A DNA stretch of 62,040 nt from Streptomyces sp. MspMP-M5 (GCF_000373585.1 NZ_KB891912.1:1-62040), one strand, 5' to 3'; shown: positions 45,244 through 55,336, numbered from the stretch's first letter. Notes: generated by a model not told the origin, from the sequence alone. Numbers and translations are program-made.

Positions 45244-48200
45244 TTACTGGCCGCTGCCGCGGCCCTCGGGCAGGTAGCCGGTCTGGACCAGCTGTGCACC
45301 GCGCTTGCGCGTGATGAACATGGCACGTCCCGGCGTCAGCGACTGACCCTTGACGTTGCCCATCAGCGGCCCCTCGCCCGGGTCGGCCGAGAGGATCAGA
45401 CCCTGCGCACCGAGTTCCTTGGTGCGCTGCATCACCGGCTCGAACGACGACCGGCCGGCCCCCGAGGAGCTGCGCGCGATGATCAGGCGCAGACCCACGT
45501 CACGGGCGAACGGCAGGTACTCGACCAGCGGCATCAGCGGGTTGCCGCTGCTGGTCGCCACCAGGTCGTAGTCGTCGACGATCACGAACGCGTCCGGCAG
45601 GTCGTACCAGCTGCGGTTGCGCAGCTGCTCCGGGGTGACGTCCGGTCCGGGCATCCGCCGGCCCAGCGAGCCGGCCAGTCCGCTGATGACCTCCTGGAGC
45701 TGCGGGCCCGATGCGCAGTACTTGTACATATGGCTGTCGGGCAGCTCGCCGAGCATGGCACGGCGGTAGTCGCCGACCACCAGGAGCGCCTTGTCCGACG
45801 CGTACCGCTCGGAGATCTGCTTCGCGATGAAGCGCAGCAGCGAGGACTTGCCGGACTCGCTCTCTCCGTAGATGACCACCAGCGGGTCGTTCTCGAAGTC
45901 GATGAACGCCGGCGACAGCGTCGTCTCGTCGACACCGATCGCGATGCCGTGCTCCGGGTAGTCGCCGCCCCGGGGCAGATCGCTGGCGTGCAGCAGCGTC
46001 GGCAGCATCCGCACCTTGGGGGCGGGCTCGCCCTGCCAGTGCTCGTTGACGGTCTGCACCAGGTTGGCGACGCCGTCGCTGAGGGTCTCCGGGTCCTGCA
46101 TCCCGTCCAGGCGCGGCAGTGCCGCCAGGAAGTCGAGCTTCTCCGGGGAGAGGCCGCGGCCCGGCTTGCCCATCGGGACGTTCTCCGCGCGCTTGCGGTC
46201 GAACTCCGACTCCATCGGGTCGCCCAGGCGCAGCTCCACGCGGTTGAGGAGCTGGTCGCGCAGTGCGGGCCGCACCTCGGTGTAGCGGGAGGCCCCGATG
46301 ATCAGGTGGACACCGAAACCGAGACCGCGGCCGGCGATGTCCAGGATCACCGGGTCGAGCTGCTCGTAGTCGGTCTTGAAGGTGCCCCAGCCGTCGATGA
46401 TCAGGAAGACGTCGCCCCACTTCTGGTCGGGGAAGGCGCCCGAGGCCCGCCGCTGGCGGTAGGTCCCGATCGAGTCGATGTTGTTGGCGCGGAAGAACTC
46501 CTCGCGCTCGTTGAGGATGCCGACGACCTCGGCGACCGTACGGCGGACCTTCTCCGCGTCCAGACGCGAGGCGACACCGCCGACGTGCGCCAGGCCCTCC
46601 ATGGACAGCATGCCGCCGCCACCGAAGTCCAGGCAGTAGAACTGCACCTCGGCCGGGGTGTGGGTGAGCGAGAACGCCGCGATCGTGGAACGGATCAGCG
46701 TCGACTTGCCGGACTGCGGACCACCGACGACCAGGCCGTGACCGGCACCGGCGGAGAAGTCCAGGTACATGACGTCGCGCCGCTGCTCGAACGGCTTGTC
46801 CACCAGCGCGACCGGCACCACGAGCTTGCCCAGCGCGGTGTACTCCGGCGCGTGCACGCCCCGTTCGGGGGTGACGGCCAGGGCCGGCAGCAGCTGGTTG
46901 ACCGTGGGCGGCTCCTCCAGCGGCGGCAGCCACACCTGGTGCGCCGGCGGGCCCTGGCCCTGCATCCGCTGGACCATGACGTCCAGGACGGTGTCGGCCA
47001 GCGCGTCGTCGATCTCCGGCTCGGTCGGCTCGACGACCGGCTCCTCGACGATCTGCTCGATGACCGGGGCCGCGGTGAACGGCACCGGCATCCGCATCGA
47101 CCCGCCGCCGCTGCCACCGCGACCGCCGCCGCCCGGACCGCGGTACGTACCGGAGACGTAGGCGGCCTTGAACTGGACCATCGTCTCGGTGTCGTACTTC
47201 AGGATGCCGGAACCGGGGACGTTCGGCAGGTGGTAGGCGTCCGGTACACCGATCGCGGTCCGCGACTCGGCCGCGGAGAAGGTGCGCAGGCCCAGGCGGT
47301 AGGACAGGAAGGTGTCCAGACCGCGCAGCTTGCCCTCTTCCAGACGCTGCGAGGCGAGCAGCATGTGCACACCCATGGAACGGCCGATACGGCCGATCTG
47401 GATGAACATCTCGATGAAGTCGGGCTTGGCGGCGAGGAGTTCGGAGAACTCGTCGATGATCATCACCAGTGACGGCAGCGGGTCCAGCGGGGCACCCGCG
47501 GCACGCGCCTTCTCGTAGTCGGTGATGTTGGCGTAGTTGCCCGCCGAACGCAGCAGCTCCTGACGGCGCTGGAGCTCACCGGTGATCGAGTCGCGCATGC
47601 GGTCGATCAGCGTGACGTCCTCACCGAGGTTGGTGATGACCGCCGCGACGTGCGGCATCTCGGACATACCGGTGAAGGTGGCGCCACCCTTGAAGTCCGC
47701 GAGGATGAAGTTCAGCGTCTCCGAGGAGTGCGTCACCGCGAGCGCGAGCACCAGGGTGCGCAGCACCTCGGACTTACCGGAACCGGTCGCACCGACACAC
47801 AGGCCGTGCGGGCCCATGCCCTGCTGCGAGGCTTCCTTGATGTCCAGCATGACCGGCTGGCCGTCGCGGTCGACACCGATCGGCACCCGCAGCCGCTCCG
47901 AGAGCGTCCGGGGCCGCCAGGTGCGCGACACGTCCAGCGCGCCGGCGTCGCCGATGTTGAGCAGGTCGGTGAAGTCCAGGGCGGACAGCAGCGGTTCCTC
48001 GCCGTCGGCGCCCGAACCGGCCCGCAGCGGGGCCAGCTGGCGGGCCAGCGCCTCCGCCTCGGGGATCGACAGGGTGTCGCAGACGCCGTTGTAGACCGCG
48101 CCGCTCGCCGACTCCAGCACCAGCTTGCCCGGCCACACCTGGACGGCCAGACCGCCGCGGATCTCGTCCAGGTCGCCCGGCACGATCTCCAGGATGGTGA

Positions 48201-49209
48201 CGCCCTGCAGACCCTCGGCCCCGGCGATCACCGAGTCCATCGGGACCTCGCCGCCGTCGAGCACGACGACGACGTGCGGGGTGTCGGTGACCGGCGCGCC
48301 CTGCGGGTTGAACCGCCCGCGCCCGTCCAGCTCGTCGGCCAGCAGCTCCTCGATCTCACCGAGGTCGCCGACGACCAGCCGGCGGGTGCCGGCGCCGTCG
48401 GTGGTCTTGTCCTGGACCTGCGGCAGCCACTTCGTCCACTCCCACTCGGCCTGCGCACCCGGCGCGGCGACCACCGCCACCACCAGGTCCTCCGGCGAGT
48501 GCAGGGTGCACAGCTGGGCGACGATGGCGCGCGAGGCGCCGTAGACGGTGTCCGGGTCGCCGGAGACCGTCAGGTGGTAGAAGGCGCGCAGCGACACCGC
48601 CAGCGGGAGGTTCTCCAGATGGCCGTGCTTGTCGAGGAATTCCTTCATCGCGTGCGCGGTCAGCGGCTCCAGCTCGTCGACCGGAGCGGTCTCCGGCGCC
48701 CGCAGCGGCGTGGCCAGCTGCTGGGGCCCCAGCCCCAGGCGCACCTGCGCGAAGTCCGGGTCGCTCGCCCGGCGCTCCCAGACCCGTTTGCCCTCGGCCA
48801 CCACGGACCACAGCTGACTGGGGTCCGGATGGGTGAACAGCTGCGCGTCCCGCTGCCTGCGCGCGGTACGCCGCACCTCTTTCCGCTTCTGCGCAAGGTA
48901 CTTGAGGTAGTCCTGGCGCTCCTGGACCATTTGTCCGGAAGGCCCCTGCCGGGCCTTGACGATCTGCATGATCGCCATCGCCAGCGTGGAGGCGACCATG
49001 AATCCGCCCATGATCTTCATGAACGGCTGGTTCCCCATGAAGAGGAAGCCCGCCGAGGACGCCATGCCCATCATGGGCATGAAGGTCATCAGCAGGTTCT
49101 CCGGTTCTCCCTCGCGGGGAAGCTCCGGAGGTGCCTCAAGTACCACCTCCTCCGAGGGGACTTCAGGTGGCAGCGCGCGGGGCGGGCGCTTGACGATGAC
49201 AACGCTCAC
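45244..49209 (-). CDS. eccC: Type VII secretion ATPase EccC (three FtsK/SpoIIIE domains)
   Basis: EccC is the motor of the ESX translocon and binds substrates. The 1321-residue single chain has two membrane helices (about 40-58 and 64-82), a spacer domain and three ATPase domains. Walker A sequences are GATGSGKS (473-480), GGPQSGKS (829-836) and GESESGKS (1115-1122). Domain one has the usual acidic IIDEF (Asp586-Glu587); domain two has IIDGW (Asp939) and domain three IVDDYD (Asp1212), so the later domains lack the standard Glu, as known for mycobacterial EccC. The GTG start follows AAGGA. It is divergent from eccD. Confidence 0.95.
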   Translation of the reverse strand: MSVVIVKRPPRALPPEVPSEEVVLEAPPELPREGEPENLLMTFMPMMGMASSAGFLFMGNQPFMKIMGGFMVASTLAMAIMQIVKARQGPSGQMVQERQDYLKYLAQKRKEVRRTARRQRDAQLFTHPDPSQLWSVVAEGKRVWERRASDPDFAQVRLGLGPQQLATPLRAPETAPVDELEPLTAHAMKEFLDKHGHLENLPLAVSLRAFYHLTVSGDPDTVYGASRAIVAQLCTLHSPEDLVVAVVAAPGAQAEWEWTKWLPQVQDKTTDGAGTRRLVVGDLGEIEELLADELDGRGRFNPQGAPVTDTPHVVVVLDGGEVPMDSVIAGAEGLQGVTILEIVPGDLDEIRGGLAVQVWPGKLVLESASGAVYNGVCDTLSIPEAEALARQLAPLRAGSGADGEEPLLSALDFTDLLNIGDAGALDVSRTWRPRTLSERLRVPIGVDRDGQPVMLDIKEASQQGMGPHGLCVGATGSGKSEVLRTLVLALAVTHSSETLNFILADFKGGATFTGMSEMPHVAAVITNLGEDVTLIDRMRDSITGELQRRQELLRSAGNYANITDYEKARAAGAPLDPLPSLVMIIDEFSELLAAKPDFIEMFIQIGRIGRSMGVHMLLASQRLEEGKLRGLDTFLSYRLGLRTFSAAESRTAIGVPDAYHLPNVPGSGILKYDTETMVQFKAAYVSGTYRGPGGGGRGGSGGGSMRMPVPFTAAPVIEQIVEEPVVEPTEPEIDDALADTVLDVMVQRMQGQGPPAHQVWLPPLEEPPTVNQLLPALAVTPERGVHAPEYTALGKLVVPVALVDKPFEQRRDVMYLDFSAGAGHGLVVGGPQSGKSTLIRSTIAAFSLTHTPAEVQFYCLDFGGGGMLSMEGLAHVGGVASRLDAEKVRRTVAEVVGILNEREEFFRANNIDSIGTYRQRRASGAFPDQKWGDVFLIIDGWGTFKTDYEQLDPVILDIAGRGLGFGVHLIIGASRYTEVRPALRDQLLNRVELRLGDPMESEFDRKRAENVPMGKPGRGLSPEKLDFLAALPRLDGMQDPETLSDGVANLVQTVNEHWQGEPAPKVRMLPTLLHASDLPRGGDYPEHGIAIGVDETTLSPAFIDFENDPLVVIYGESESGKSSLLRFIAKQISERYASDKALLVVGDYRRAMLGELPDSHMYKYCASGPQLQEVISGLAGSLGRRMPGPDVTPEQLRNRSWYDLPDAFVIVDDYDLVATSSGNPLMPLVEYLPFARDVGLRLIIARSSSGAGRSSFEPVMQRTKELGAQGLILSADPGEGPLMGNVKGQSLTPGRAMFITRKRGAQLVQTGYLPEGRGSGQ

Positions 49210-49463
49210 CGAGGCATCAGTCCTTCATGCATCTCGCAGTCTCGGACCGCCCCCGTTGGATTCGACGGTCCCCCGAGCCAAGTCCTTGGCCCGACGCAGG
49301 CGTTGATCCTACTGTTAGGCGTCAAGTCAAGGGGCGGGTGGGGCAGGCACCCGATCGGACGGTACGCTGACGCCCCGCGAGCGCGCCACGGCCCCGTACG
49401 GACGGCCATATATATAGGGCGCGCGACGCGACAAAACGCCCAACGGATAGGGGGAACCGCCAG

Positions 49464-50927
49464 GTGAGCACGAGCACTGGCACCGGCTTCTGCCGGGTCA
49501 CCGTCGCCGCGCCGGACGCACGGATCGACGTGGCACTGCCGGAGGACGTGGCACTCGTCGATATCTATCCGGAGATCCTTCGGCTCTCCGGGCAGTCCCA
49601 GACCGAGGGCGCCCCGACCGGATACCACCTCGTACGCCGCGACGGCACGGTCCTCGACGCGGGGCAGTCGCTGGCCCAGCAGCAGATCCTCGACGGCGAC
49701 CTGCTGCTGCTGAAGCCGTTCGCCGAGTCGCTGCCGCTGCCGGTCTTCGACGACGTCTCGGACGCCATCGCCTCCGCGGTCAAGCAGAACCGCAGCCGCT
49801 GGAGCGACGACCTGATGCGCGTCGTCGGCCTCAGCGCCGGCGTGCTGCTGCTGGTGATGATGGCGTTCGCCCTGTGGTTCTCCAACCCCGACAACCGCGA
49901 CATGCACCGGCTCCCCGGCATCATCGCCGGCGTGGTGGGCGTCGTCCTGGTGGCCCTGTCCGGCGTCCGCGCCCGGGTCTACGACGACCACGCCTCCTCG
50001 ATCGCGCTGGGCCTGGCGTCGCTGCCGCACCTGCTCATCGCCGGCTCCGGCATCTTCCCCGTCGACCCCGGCGCCGGCCCCGGCCGGCTGCACCTGCTCG
50101 TCGGCTGCGTGACGGTGCTGCTCGCGTCCGTGCTCCTGGTGGTGCTGCTGCCGCGCGGTGACGCCCCCTTCGTCGCGGCCGCCTTCCTTTCCGCCATCGG
50201 CACCCTCGCGGTCTTCGCCGCGATCCTCACCGACGCCGCCCCCATCGAGGTCGGCGCGGTCACCGCCGTGGTCTCCATCGCCCTGGTCGCCTGGCTGCCC
50301 GGCCTCTCCGCCCGGTTCGCCCGCCTCCCGATCGGCTACCGCTCGCCCGACCAGATCGCCAAGGGCGCCCTGGAGTCCGGCTCCTCCGAGACCGAGTCGG
50401 TCGACTTCGTCAAGATCGGCAACCAGGCCAAGCGCGGCCACGAGCTCCTGCTCGGCCTGGTCGCCGGCTGCTCCGCCCTGGTCGTCGGCTCCGCCGGCGT
50501 CGTCCTCGGCTTCTCCGACAACGTCTGGGCCCAGGTCCTGGCCATGGCCGCCGGCATCACGATCATGCTGCGCGCCCGGCTCTTCGACTACACCGCCCAG
50601 GTCGCCTGCCTGACCATCGCCGGCATCCTCACCATCGTGCTGCTCATCCTGGGCATCGCGCTGCACCCGCCGCTGGACATCTTCATGACCCTGGAGCGCT
50701 TCCAGGACTCCGGCCCGCTGAACGTCCGCACCGTCTGGTTCTCCAGCAGCATCGCGGTCGGTGCCGCGATCCTCGTCGGCGTCGGCCTGATCGTCCCGAA
50801 GAAGGGCGTCACCCCCTTCTGGGGCCGGATCTTCGACATCTTCGACGGCGTGGTCCTGCTCTCCCTGGTGCCGCTGTGCCTGGCGGTGCTCGACGTGTAC
50901 AGCACGGTGCGCGGCCTCACCAGCTAG
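49464..50927 (+). CDS. eccD: Type VII secretion protein EccD
   Basis: EccD forms the membrane channel core of the ESX system. The 487-residue protein starts with a ubiquitin-like domain (to about 90), then about 11 membrane helices, with a conserved loop around GALESGSSETESVDFVKIGN. The GTG start is preceded by GGGGGA. A short AT island TATATATA at 49409-49416 lies in the shared region with eccC and could be the -10 area of its promoter. A 14-bp hairpin terminator follows at 50955-50986. Confidence 0.93.
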   Translation: MSTSTGTGFCRVTVAAPDARIDVALPEDVALVDIYPEILRLSGQSQTEGAPTGYHLVRRDGTVLDAGQSLAQQQILDGDLLLLKPFAESLPLPVFDDVSDAIASAVKQNRSRWSDDLMRVVGLSAGVLLLVMMAFALWFSNPDNRDMHRLPGIIAGVVGVVLVALSGVRARVYDDHASSIALGLASLPHLLIAGSGIFPVDPGAGPGRLHLLVGCVTVLLASVLLVVLLPRGDAPFVAAAFLSAIGTLAVFAAILTDAAPIEVGAVTAVVSIALVAWLPGLSARFARLPIGYRSPDQIAKGALESGSSETESVDFVKIGNQAKRGHELLLGLVAGCSALVVGSAGVVLGFSDNVWAQVLAMAAGITIMLRARLFDYTAQVACLTIAGILTIVLLILGIALHPPLDIFMTLERFQDSGPLNVRTVWFSSSIAVGAAILVGVGLIVPKKGVTPFWGRIFDIFDGVVLLSLVPLCLAVLDVYSTVRGLTS

Positions 50928-50954
50928 CCCGCCCCGTATCCAGGCGCCCGCGCG

Positions 50955-50986
50955 ACGGCCCCCCGACCACCCGGTCGGGGGGCCGT
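50955..50986 (+). terminator. Terminator after eccD
   Basis: Stem of 14 bp, 50955-50968 with 50973-50986, loop ACCC, followed by T-containing sequence. It separates the secretion island from rpsO. Confidence 0.8.
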
Positions 50987-51085
50987 TCGCAGCTGATACG
51001 CTGTCCGACGGTCCAACCGAGTCATCCAAGATTCCCTGTGACGTAAACCAGGGACGCTCGCGGACCGGAACCCGAAGGAGTACGC

Positions 51086-51373
51086 GTGTCGCTCGATGCC
51101 GCCACGAAGAAGCAGATCATGGCCGAGTTCGCCACCAAGGAGGGTGACACCGGCTCCCCCGAGGTCCAGGTCGCGATGCTCTCGCGCCGCATCTCGGACC
51201 TGACCGAGCACCTCAAGACCCACAAGCACGACCACCACTCCCGCCGTGGTCTGCTGCTGCTCGTCGGCCAGCGCCGCCGCCTGCTGCAGTACCTGGCGAA
51301 GAAGGACATCACGCGCTTCCGCGCGCTGGTCGAGCGCCTGGGCATCCGCCGCGGCGCGGCGGGCGCCAAGTAA
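51086..51373 (+). CDS. rpsO: 30S ribosomal protein S15
   Basis: S15 binds 16S rRNA in the platform of the small subunit. The 95-residue protein has KEGDTGSPEVQVAMLSRRI and the conserved HHSRRGLL and RRLLQYL segments. The GTG start follows GAAGGAG. It precedes pnp, the common bacterial arrangement, with a 295-nt gap containing a terminator-like stem at 51383-51415. Confidence 0.97.
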   Translation: MSLDAATKKQIMAEFATKEGDTGSPEVQVAMLSRRISDLTEHLKTHKHDHHSRRGLLLLVGQRRRLLQYLAKKDITRFRALVERLGIRRGAAGAK

Positions 51374-51668
51374 GACGCGCTGAAGGGAGCGGTTCCCACC
51401 GGGGGCCGCTCCCTTTGCCGTACGCACCGGACAGCCGTCCCGCCGCGCGGTGGACGGAAGCTTTGTAGTCTGGTGCCATATCGCAAAAGCGAACGCGGCA
51501 GGAGCGCCTCCTGGCCGCCGGTCCTCGGTAGTGGCCCCCGGGCGGCGCATGGGCACCCCATGCGGCACCACTCCGGGTGCTTCGATCGAAGACCGGCCCG
51601 CACCGGCGCTCCGCCGAAGACGGTCCCCTGCCACACGGGCAGCGGACGCAGACGAGGAGATATTCCTG
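51374..51668 (+). promoter_or_regulatory. rpsO-pnp gap with hairpins
   Basis: A 10-bp stem (51383-51392 with 51406-51415, then T-rich) can attenuate transcription after rpsO. A second hairpin, 51546-51553 with 51557-51564, lies in the pnp leader. The gap is long and its reading frame continues upstream of pnp without a stop, but no ribosome binding site supports a longer protein. Such stems are known in Streptomyces as RNase III targets in this operon. Confidence 0.5.
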
Positions 51669-53912
51669 GTGGAGAACGAGACCCACTACGCCGAAGCCGT
51701 GATCGACAACGGTTCCTTCGGCACCCGCACCATCCGCTTCGAGACGGGCCGCCTGGCCAAGCAGGCCGCCGGCTCCGCCGTGGCGTACCTGGACGACGAC
51801 ACCATGGTGCTGTCGGCCACCACCGCCTCCAAGCAGCCGAAGGACCAGCTGGACTTCTTCCCGCTGACCGTCGACGTCGAGGAGCGGATGTACGCAGCCG
51901 GGAAGATCCCCGGCTCCTTCTTCCGCCGTGAGGGCCGCCCCAGCGAGGACGCCATCCTCACCTGCCGCCTCATCGACCGTCCGCTGCGCCCGTCCTTCAA
52001 GAAGGGCCTGCGCAACGAGATCCAGATCGTCGAGACGGTCATGGCGCTCAACCCCGACCACCTCTACGACGTGGTCGCCATCAACGCCGCCTCCTGCTCC
52101 ACGCAGCTGGCCGGCCTGCCCTTCTCCGGCCCGGTCGGCGGCACCCGCGTCGCCCTGATCAAGGGCCAGTGGGTGGCCTTCCCCACCCACACCGAGCTGG
52201 AGGACGCGGTCTTCGACATGGTCGTGGCCGGCCGGGTGCTGCCCGACGGCGACGTCGCGATCATGATGGTCGAGGCCGAGGCCACCGAGAAGACCATCCA
52301 GCTGGTCAAGGACGGCGCCGAGGCCCCCACCGAGGAGGTCGTCGCCGCCGGCCTGGAGGCCGCCAAGCCCTTCATCAAGGTCCTGTGCAAGGCCCAGTCG
52401 GACCTCGCCGCCAAGGCCGCCAAGCCGACCGGCGAGTTCCCGATCTTCCTCGACTACCAGGACGACGTCCTGGAGGCGCTGACCAAGGCCGTCAAGGACG
52501 AGCTGTCGCGGGCGCTGACCATCGCCGGCAAGCAGGAGCGCGAGACCGAGCTCGACCGCGTCAAGGCGCTCGCCGCCGAGAAGCTCCTGCCGGAGTTCGA
52601 GGGCCGCGAGAAGGAGATCTCCGCCGCGTACCGCTCCCTGACCAAGACCCTGGTCCGCGAGCGCGTCATCAAGGAGAAGAAGCGCATCGACGGCCGCGGC
52701 GTCACGGACATCCGTACGCTCGCCGCCGAGGTCGAGGCGATCCCGCGGGTGCACGGCTCCGCGCTGTTCGAGCGTGGCGAGACCCAGATCCTGGGCGTCA
52801 CCACCCTCAACATGCTCCGCATGGAGCAGCAGCTGGACACCCTCTCGCCGGTGACCCGCAAGCGCTACATGCACAACTACAACTTCCCGCCGTTCTCCGT
52901 CGGCGAGACCGGCCGCGTGGGCTCCCCCAAGCGCCGCGAGATCGGCCACGGCGCCCTCGCCGAGCGCGCCATCGCGCCGGTGCTGCCGACCCGCGAGGAG
53001 TTCCCCTACGCGATCCGCCAGGTCTCCGAGGCGCTGGGCTCCAACGGCTCGACGTCCATGGGCTCGGTCTGCGCCTCGACCATGTCGCTGCTGAACGCCG
53101 GTGTGCCGCTCAAGGCCCCGGTCGCCGGTATCGCCATGGGCCTGATCTCCCAGGAGATCGACGGCCAGACCCACTACGTCGCCCTCACCGACATCCTCGG
53201 TGCGGAGGACGCCTTCGGCGACATGGACTTCAAGGTCGCCGGCACCAAGCAGTTCGTCACCGCGCTCCAGCTCGACACCAAGCTCGACGGCATCCCCGCC
53301 TCGGTCCTGGCCGCCGCGCTGAAGCAGGCCCGCGACGCCCGCCTGCACATCCTCGACGTGATGAACGAGGCCATCGACGTCCCGGACGAGATGTCCCCGA
53401 ACGCGCCGCGGATCATCACCGTCAAGATCCCGGTGGACAAGATCGGCGAGGTCATCGGCCCCAAGGGCAAGATGATCAACCAGATCCAGGAGGACACCGG
53501 CGCCGACATCACGATCGAGGACGACGGCACCATCTACATCGGTGCCGCCGACGGCCCGGCCGCCGAGGCCGCCCGCGCCACGATCAACGGCATCGCCAAC
53601 CCGACCATGCCGGAGGTCGGCGAGCGCTACCTGGGCACGGTCGTCAAGACCACCACCTTCGGTGCGTTCGTCTCCCTGCTCCCGGGCAAGGACGGTCTGC
53701 TGCACATCTCGCAGATCCGCAAGCTGGCCGGCGGCAAGCGCGTCGAGAACGTCGAGGACGTGCTCGGCGTGGGCGCCAAGGTCCAGGTCGAGATCGCCGA
53801 GATCGACCAGCGCGGCAAGCTCTCCCTGATCCCCGTGATCGAGGGCGAGGACGGCGCTGGGTCCGACAGCGGCTCCGCCGCGGGCGAGAAGAAGGACGAC
53901 GCCGACAAGTGA
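51669..53912 (+). CDS. pnp: Polyribonucleotide nucleotidyltransferase
   Basis: PNPase degrades RNA with phosphate and also adds tails. The GTG start after GAGGAGA gives 747 residues. It has two RNase PH-like halves; the second has GSNGSTSMGSVCASTMSLLNAG (phosphate and active-site region). A KH domain (IGPKGKMINQIQEDTG) and S1 domain (TTTFGAFVSLLPGKDGLLH) follow, with an acidic tail. The stop overlaps the next gene's GTG. A much longer reading frame upstream is not used, judged by family length. Confidence 0.96.
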   Translation: MENETHYAEAVIDNGSFGTRTIRFETGRLAKQAAGSAVAYLDDDTMVLSATTASKQPKDQLDFFPLTVDVEERMYAAGKIPGSFFRREGRPSEDAILTCRLIDRPLRPSFKKGLRNEIQIVETVMALNPDHLYDVVAINAASCSTQLAGLPFSGPVGGTRVALIKGQWVAFPTHTELEDAVFDMVVAGRVLPDGDVAIMMVEAEATEKTIQLVKDGAEAPTEEVVAAGLEAAKPFIKVLCKAQSDLAAKAAKPTGEFPIFLDYQDDVLEALTKAVKDELSRALTIAGKQERETELDRVKALAAEKLLPEFEGREKEISAAYRSLTKTLVRERVIKEKKRIDGRGVTDIRTLAAEVEAIPRVHGSALFERGETQILGVTTLNMLRMEQQLDTLSPVTRKRYMHNYNFPPFSVGETGRVGSPKRREIGHGALAERAIAPVLPTREEFPYAIRQVSEALGSNGSTSMGSVCASTMSLLNAGVPLKAPVAGIAMGLISQEIDGQTHYVALTDILGAEDAFGDMDFKVAGTKQFVTALQLDTKLDGIPASVLAAALKQARDARLHILDVMNEAIDVPDEMSPNAPRIITVKIPVDKIGEVIGPKGKMINQIQEDTGADITIEDDGTIYIGAADGPAAEAARATINGIANPTMPEVGERYLGTVVKTTTFGAFVSLLPGKDGLLHISQIRKLAGGKRVENVEDVLGVGAKVQVEIAEIDQRGKLSLIPVIEGEDGAGSDSGSAAGEKKDDADK

Positions 53913-55288
53913 CGTCCCGTACGCACCGGACGACGGCCCGCACCTCCACGGAGGGGCGGGCCGTCGCCCGTACCCAAACGCTCCTGAAGGGCGCCGCCGG
54001 CGCCGGCACGGTCCGCCGCACCACCCTCCCCGGCGGGCTGCGCGTGGTCACCGAGACGCTGCCCACCGTCCGCTCCGTCACCTTCGGCATCTGGGCGCAC
54101 GTCGGCTCCCGTGACGAGACCCCGGCCCTGAACGGCGCCACCCACTATCTGGAGCACCTGCTCTTCAAGGGCACCCAGAAGCGCTCCGCCCTGGACATCT
54201 CCGCCGCGATCGACGCGGTCGGCGGCGAGATGAACGCCTTCACGGCGAAGGAATACACCTGCTACTACGCGCGGGTGCTCGACACCGACCTGCCGCTCGC
54301 CATCGACGTGGTGTGCGACATGCTCACCGGCTCCGTCATCGGGACCGAGGACGTCGACGCCGAGCGCGGGGTGATCCTCGAAGAGATCGCGATGACCGAG
54401 GACGACCCGGGCGACTGTGTGCACGACCTGTTCGCGCACACCATGCTCGGCGACACCCCGCTGGGCCGCCCCGTCCTGGGCACCGTCGACACCGTCAACG
54501 CGCTCTCCGCCGACCGCATCCGCCGCTTCTACAAGAAGCACTACGACCCCACCCACCTGGTCGTCACCGCCGCCGGCAACGTCGACCACGCCAAGGTCGT
54601 CCGCCTGGTCCGCCGCGCCTTCGAGCAGGCCGGCGCGCTGCACCGCCAGGACGCCACCCCGGTCGCCCCGCGCTCCGGCAACCGCACCCTGCGCACCGCC
54701 GGCCGGGTCGACCTGCTCGGCCGCAAGACGGAGCAGGCCCATGTCGTCCTCGGCATGCCCGGCATGCCCCGCACCGACGACCGGCGCTGGGCGATGGGCG
54801 TGCTGAACACCGCCCTGGGCGGCGGGATGAGCTCCCGCCTCTTCCAGGAGGTCCGCGAGAAGCGTGGGCTGGCGTACAGCGTGTACTCCTTCACCTCGGG
54901 CTTCGCCGACTGCGGCCTGTTCGGCGTCTACGCCGGCTGCCGTCCCAACCAGGTGCACGACGTCCTGAAGATCTGCCGCGACGAACTCGACACGGTGGCG
55001 GCCGAGGGCCTCACCGACGACGAGATCCGCCGCGCGATCGGCCAGCTGCGGGGCTCCACGGTCCTCGGCCTGGAGGACACCGGCGCCCTGATGCACCGGC
55101 TCGGCAAGAGCGAGCTGTGCTGGGGCGAGCACATGTCGGTGGACGAGATGCTGGCCCGCATATCGGCGGTGACCCCGGACGAGGTCCGTGCGGTGGCCCG
55201 TGATGTCCTGGGCGCACGCCCCTCGCTGTCCGTCATCGGCCCCCTGAAGGACCGGCAGGCGGCCCGCCTGGACGACGCCGTCGCCTAG
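53909..55288 (+). CDS. M16-family zinc metallopeptidase
   Basis: A 459-residue protein of the pitrilysin type. Residues 79-83, HYLEH, are the inverted zinc motif with Glu82 catalytic, and LEEIAM further on supplies the third ligand. The C-terminal half has SSRLFQEVREKRGLAYSVYS, typical for the family. No signal peptide is seen. Its GTG overlaps the pnp stop, so it belongs to the rpsO-pnp transcript. The start gives a basic disordered arm of about 30 residues. Substrate unknown. Confidence 0.92.
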   Translation: MTSRTHRTTARTSTEGRAVARTQTLLKGAAGAGTVRRTTLPGGLRVVTETLPTVRSVTFGIWAHVGSRDETPALNGATHYLEHLLFKGTQKRSALDISAAIDAVGGEMNAFTAKEYTCYYARVLDTDLPLAIDVVCDMLTGSVIGTEDVDAERGVILEEIAMTEDDPGDCVHDLFAHTMLGDTPLGRPVLGTVDTVNALSADRIRRFYKKHYDPTHLVVTAAGNVDHAKVVRLVRRAFEQAGALHRQDATPVAPRSGNRTLRTAGRVDLLGRKTEQAHVVLGMPGMPRTDDRRWAMGVLNTALGGGMSSRLFQEVREKRGLAYSVYSFTSGFADCGLFGVYAGCRPNQVHDVLKICRDELDTVAAEGLTDDEIRRAIGQLRGSTVLGLEDTGALMHRLGKSELCWGEHMSVDEMLARISAVTPDEVRAVARDVLGARPSLSVIGPLKDRQAARLDDAVA

Positions 55289-55336
55289 GCGGCGGTACCG
55301 GCGGGCCGTCCCACCACGAAGAGAGAGCGGAAAACG

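Noticed and set aside
49306..49330. eccC promoter with TAGGAT and TTGAC boxes on the minus strand
   Set aside because: Spacings of 8 and 13 nt between the boxes are too short for a normal promoter.
51450..51668. N-terminal extension of PNPase by 73 residues
   Set aside because: The family begins near the GTG at 51669, which has GAGGAGA upstream; the extension has no binding site.
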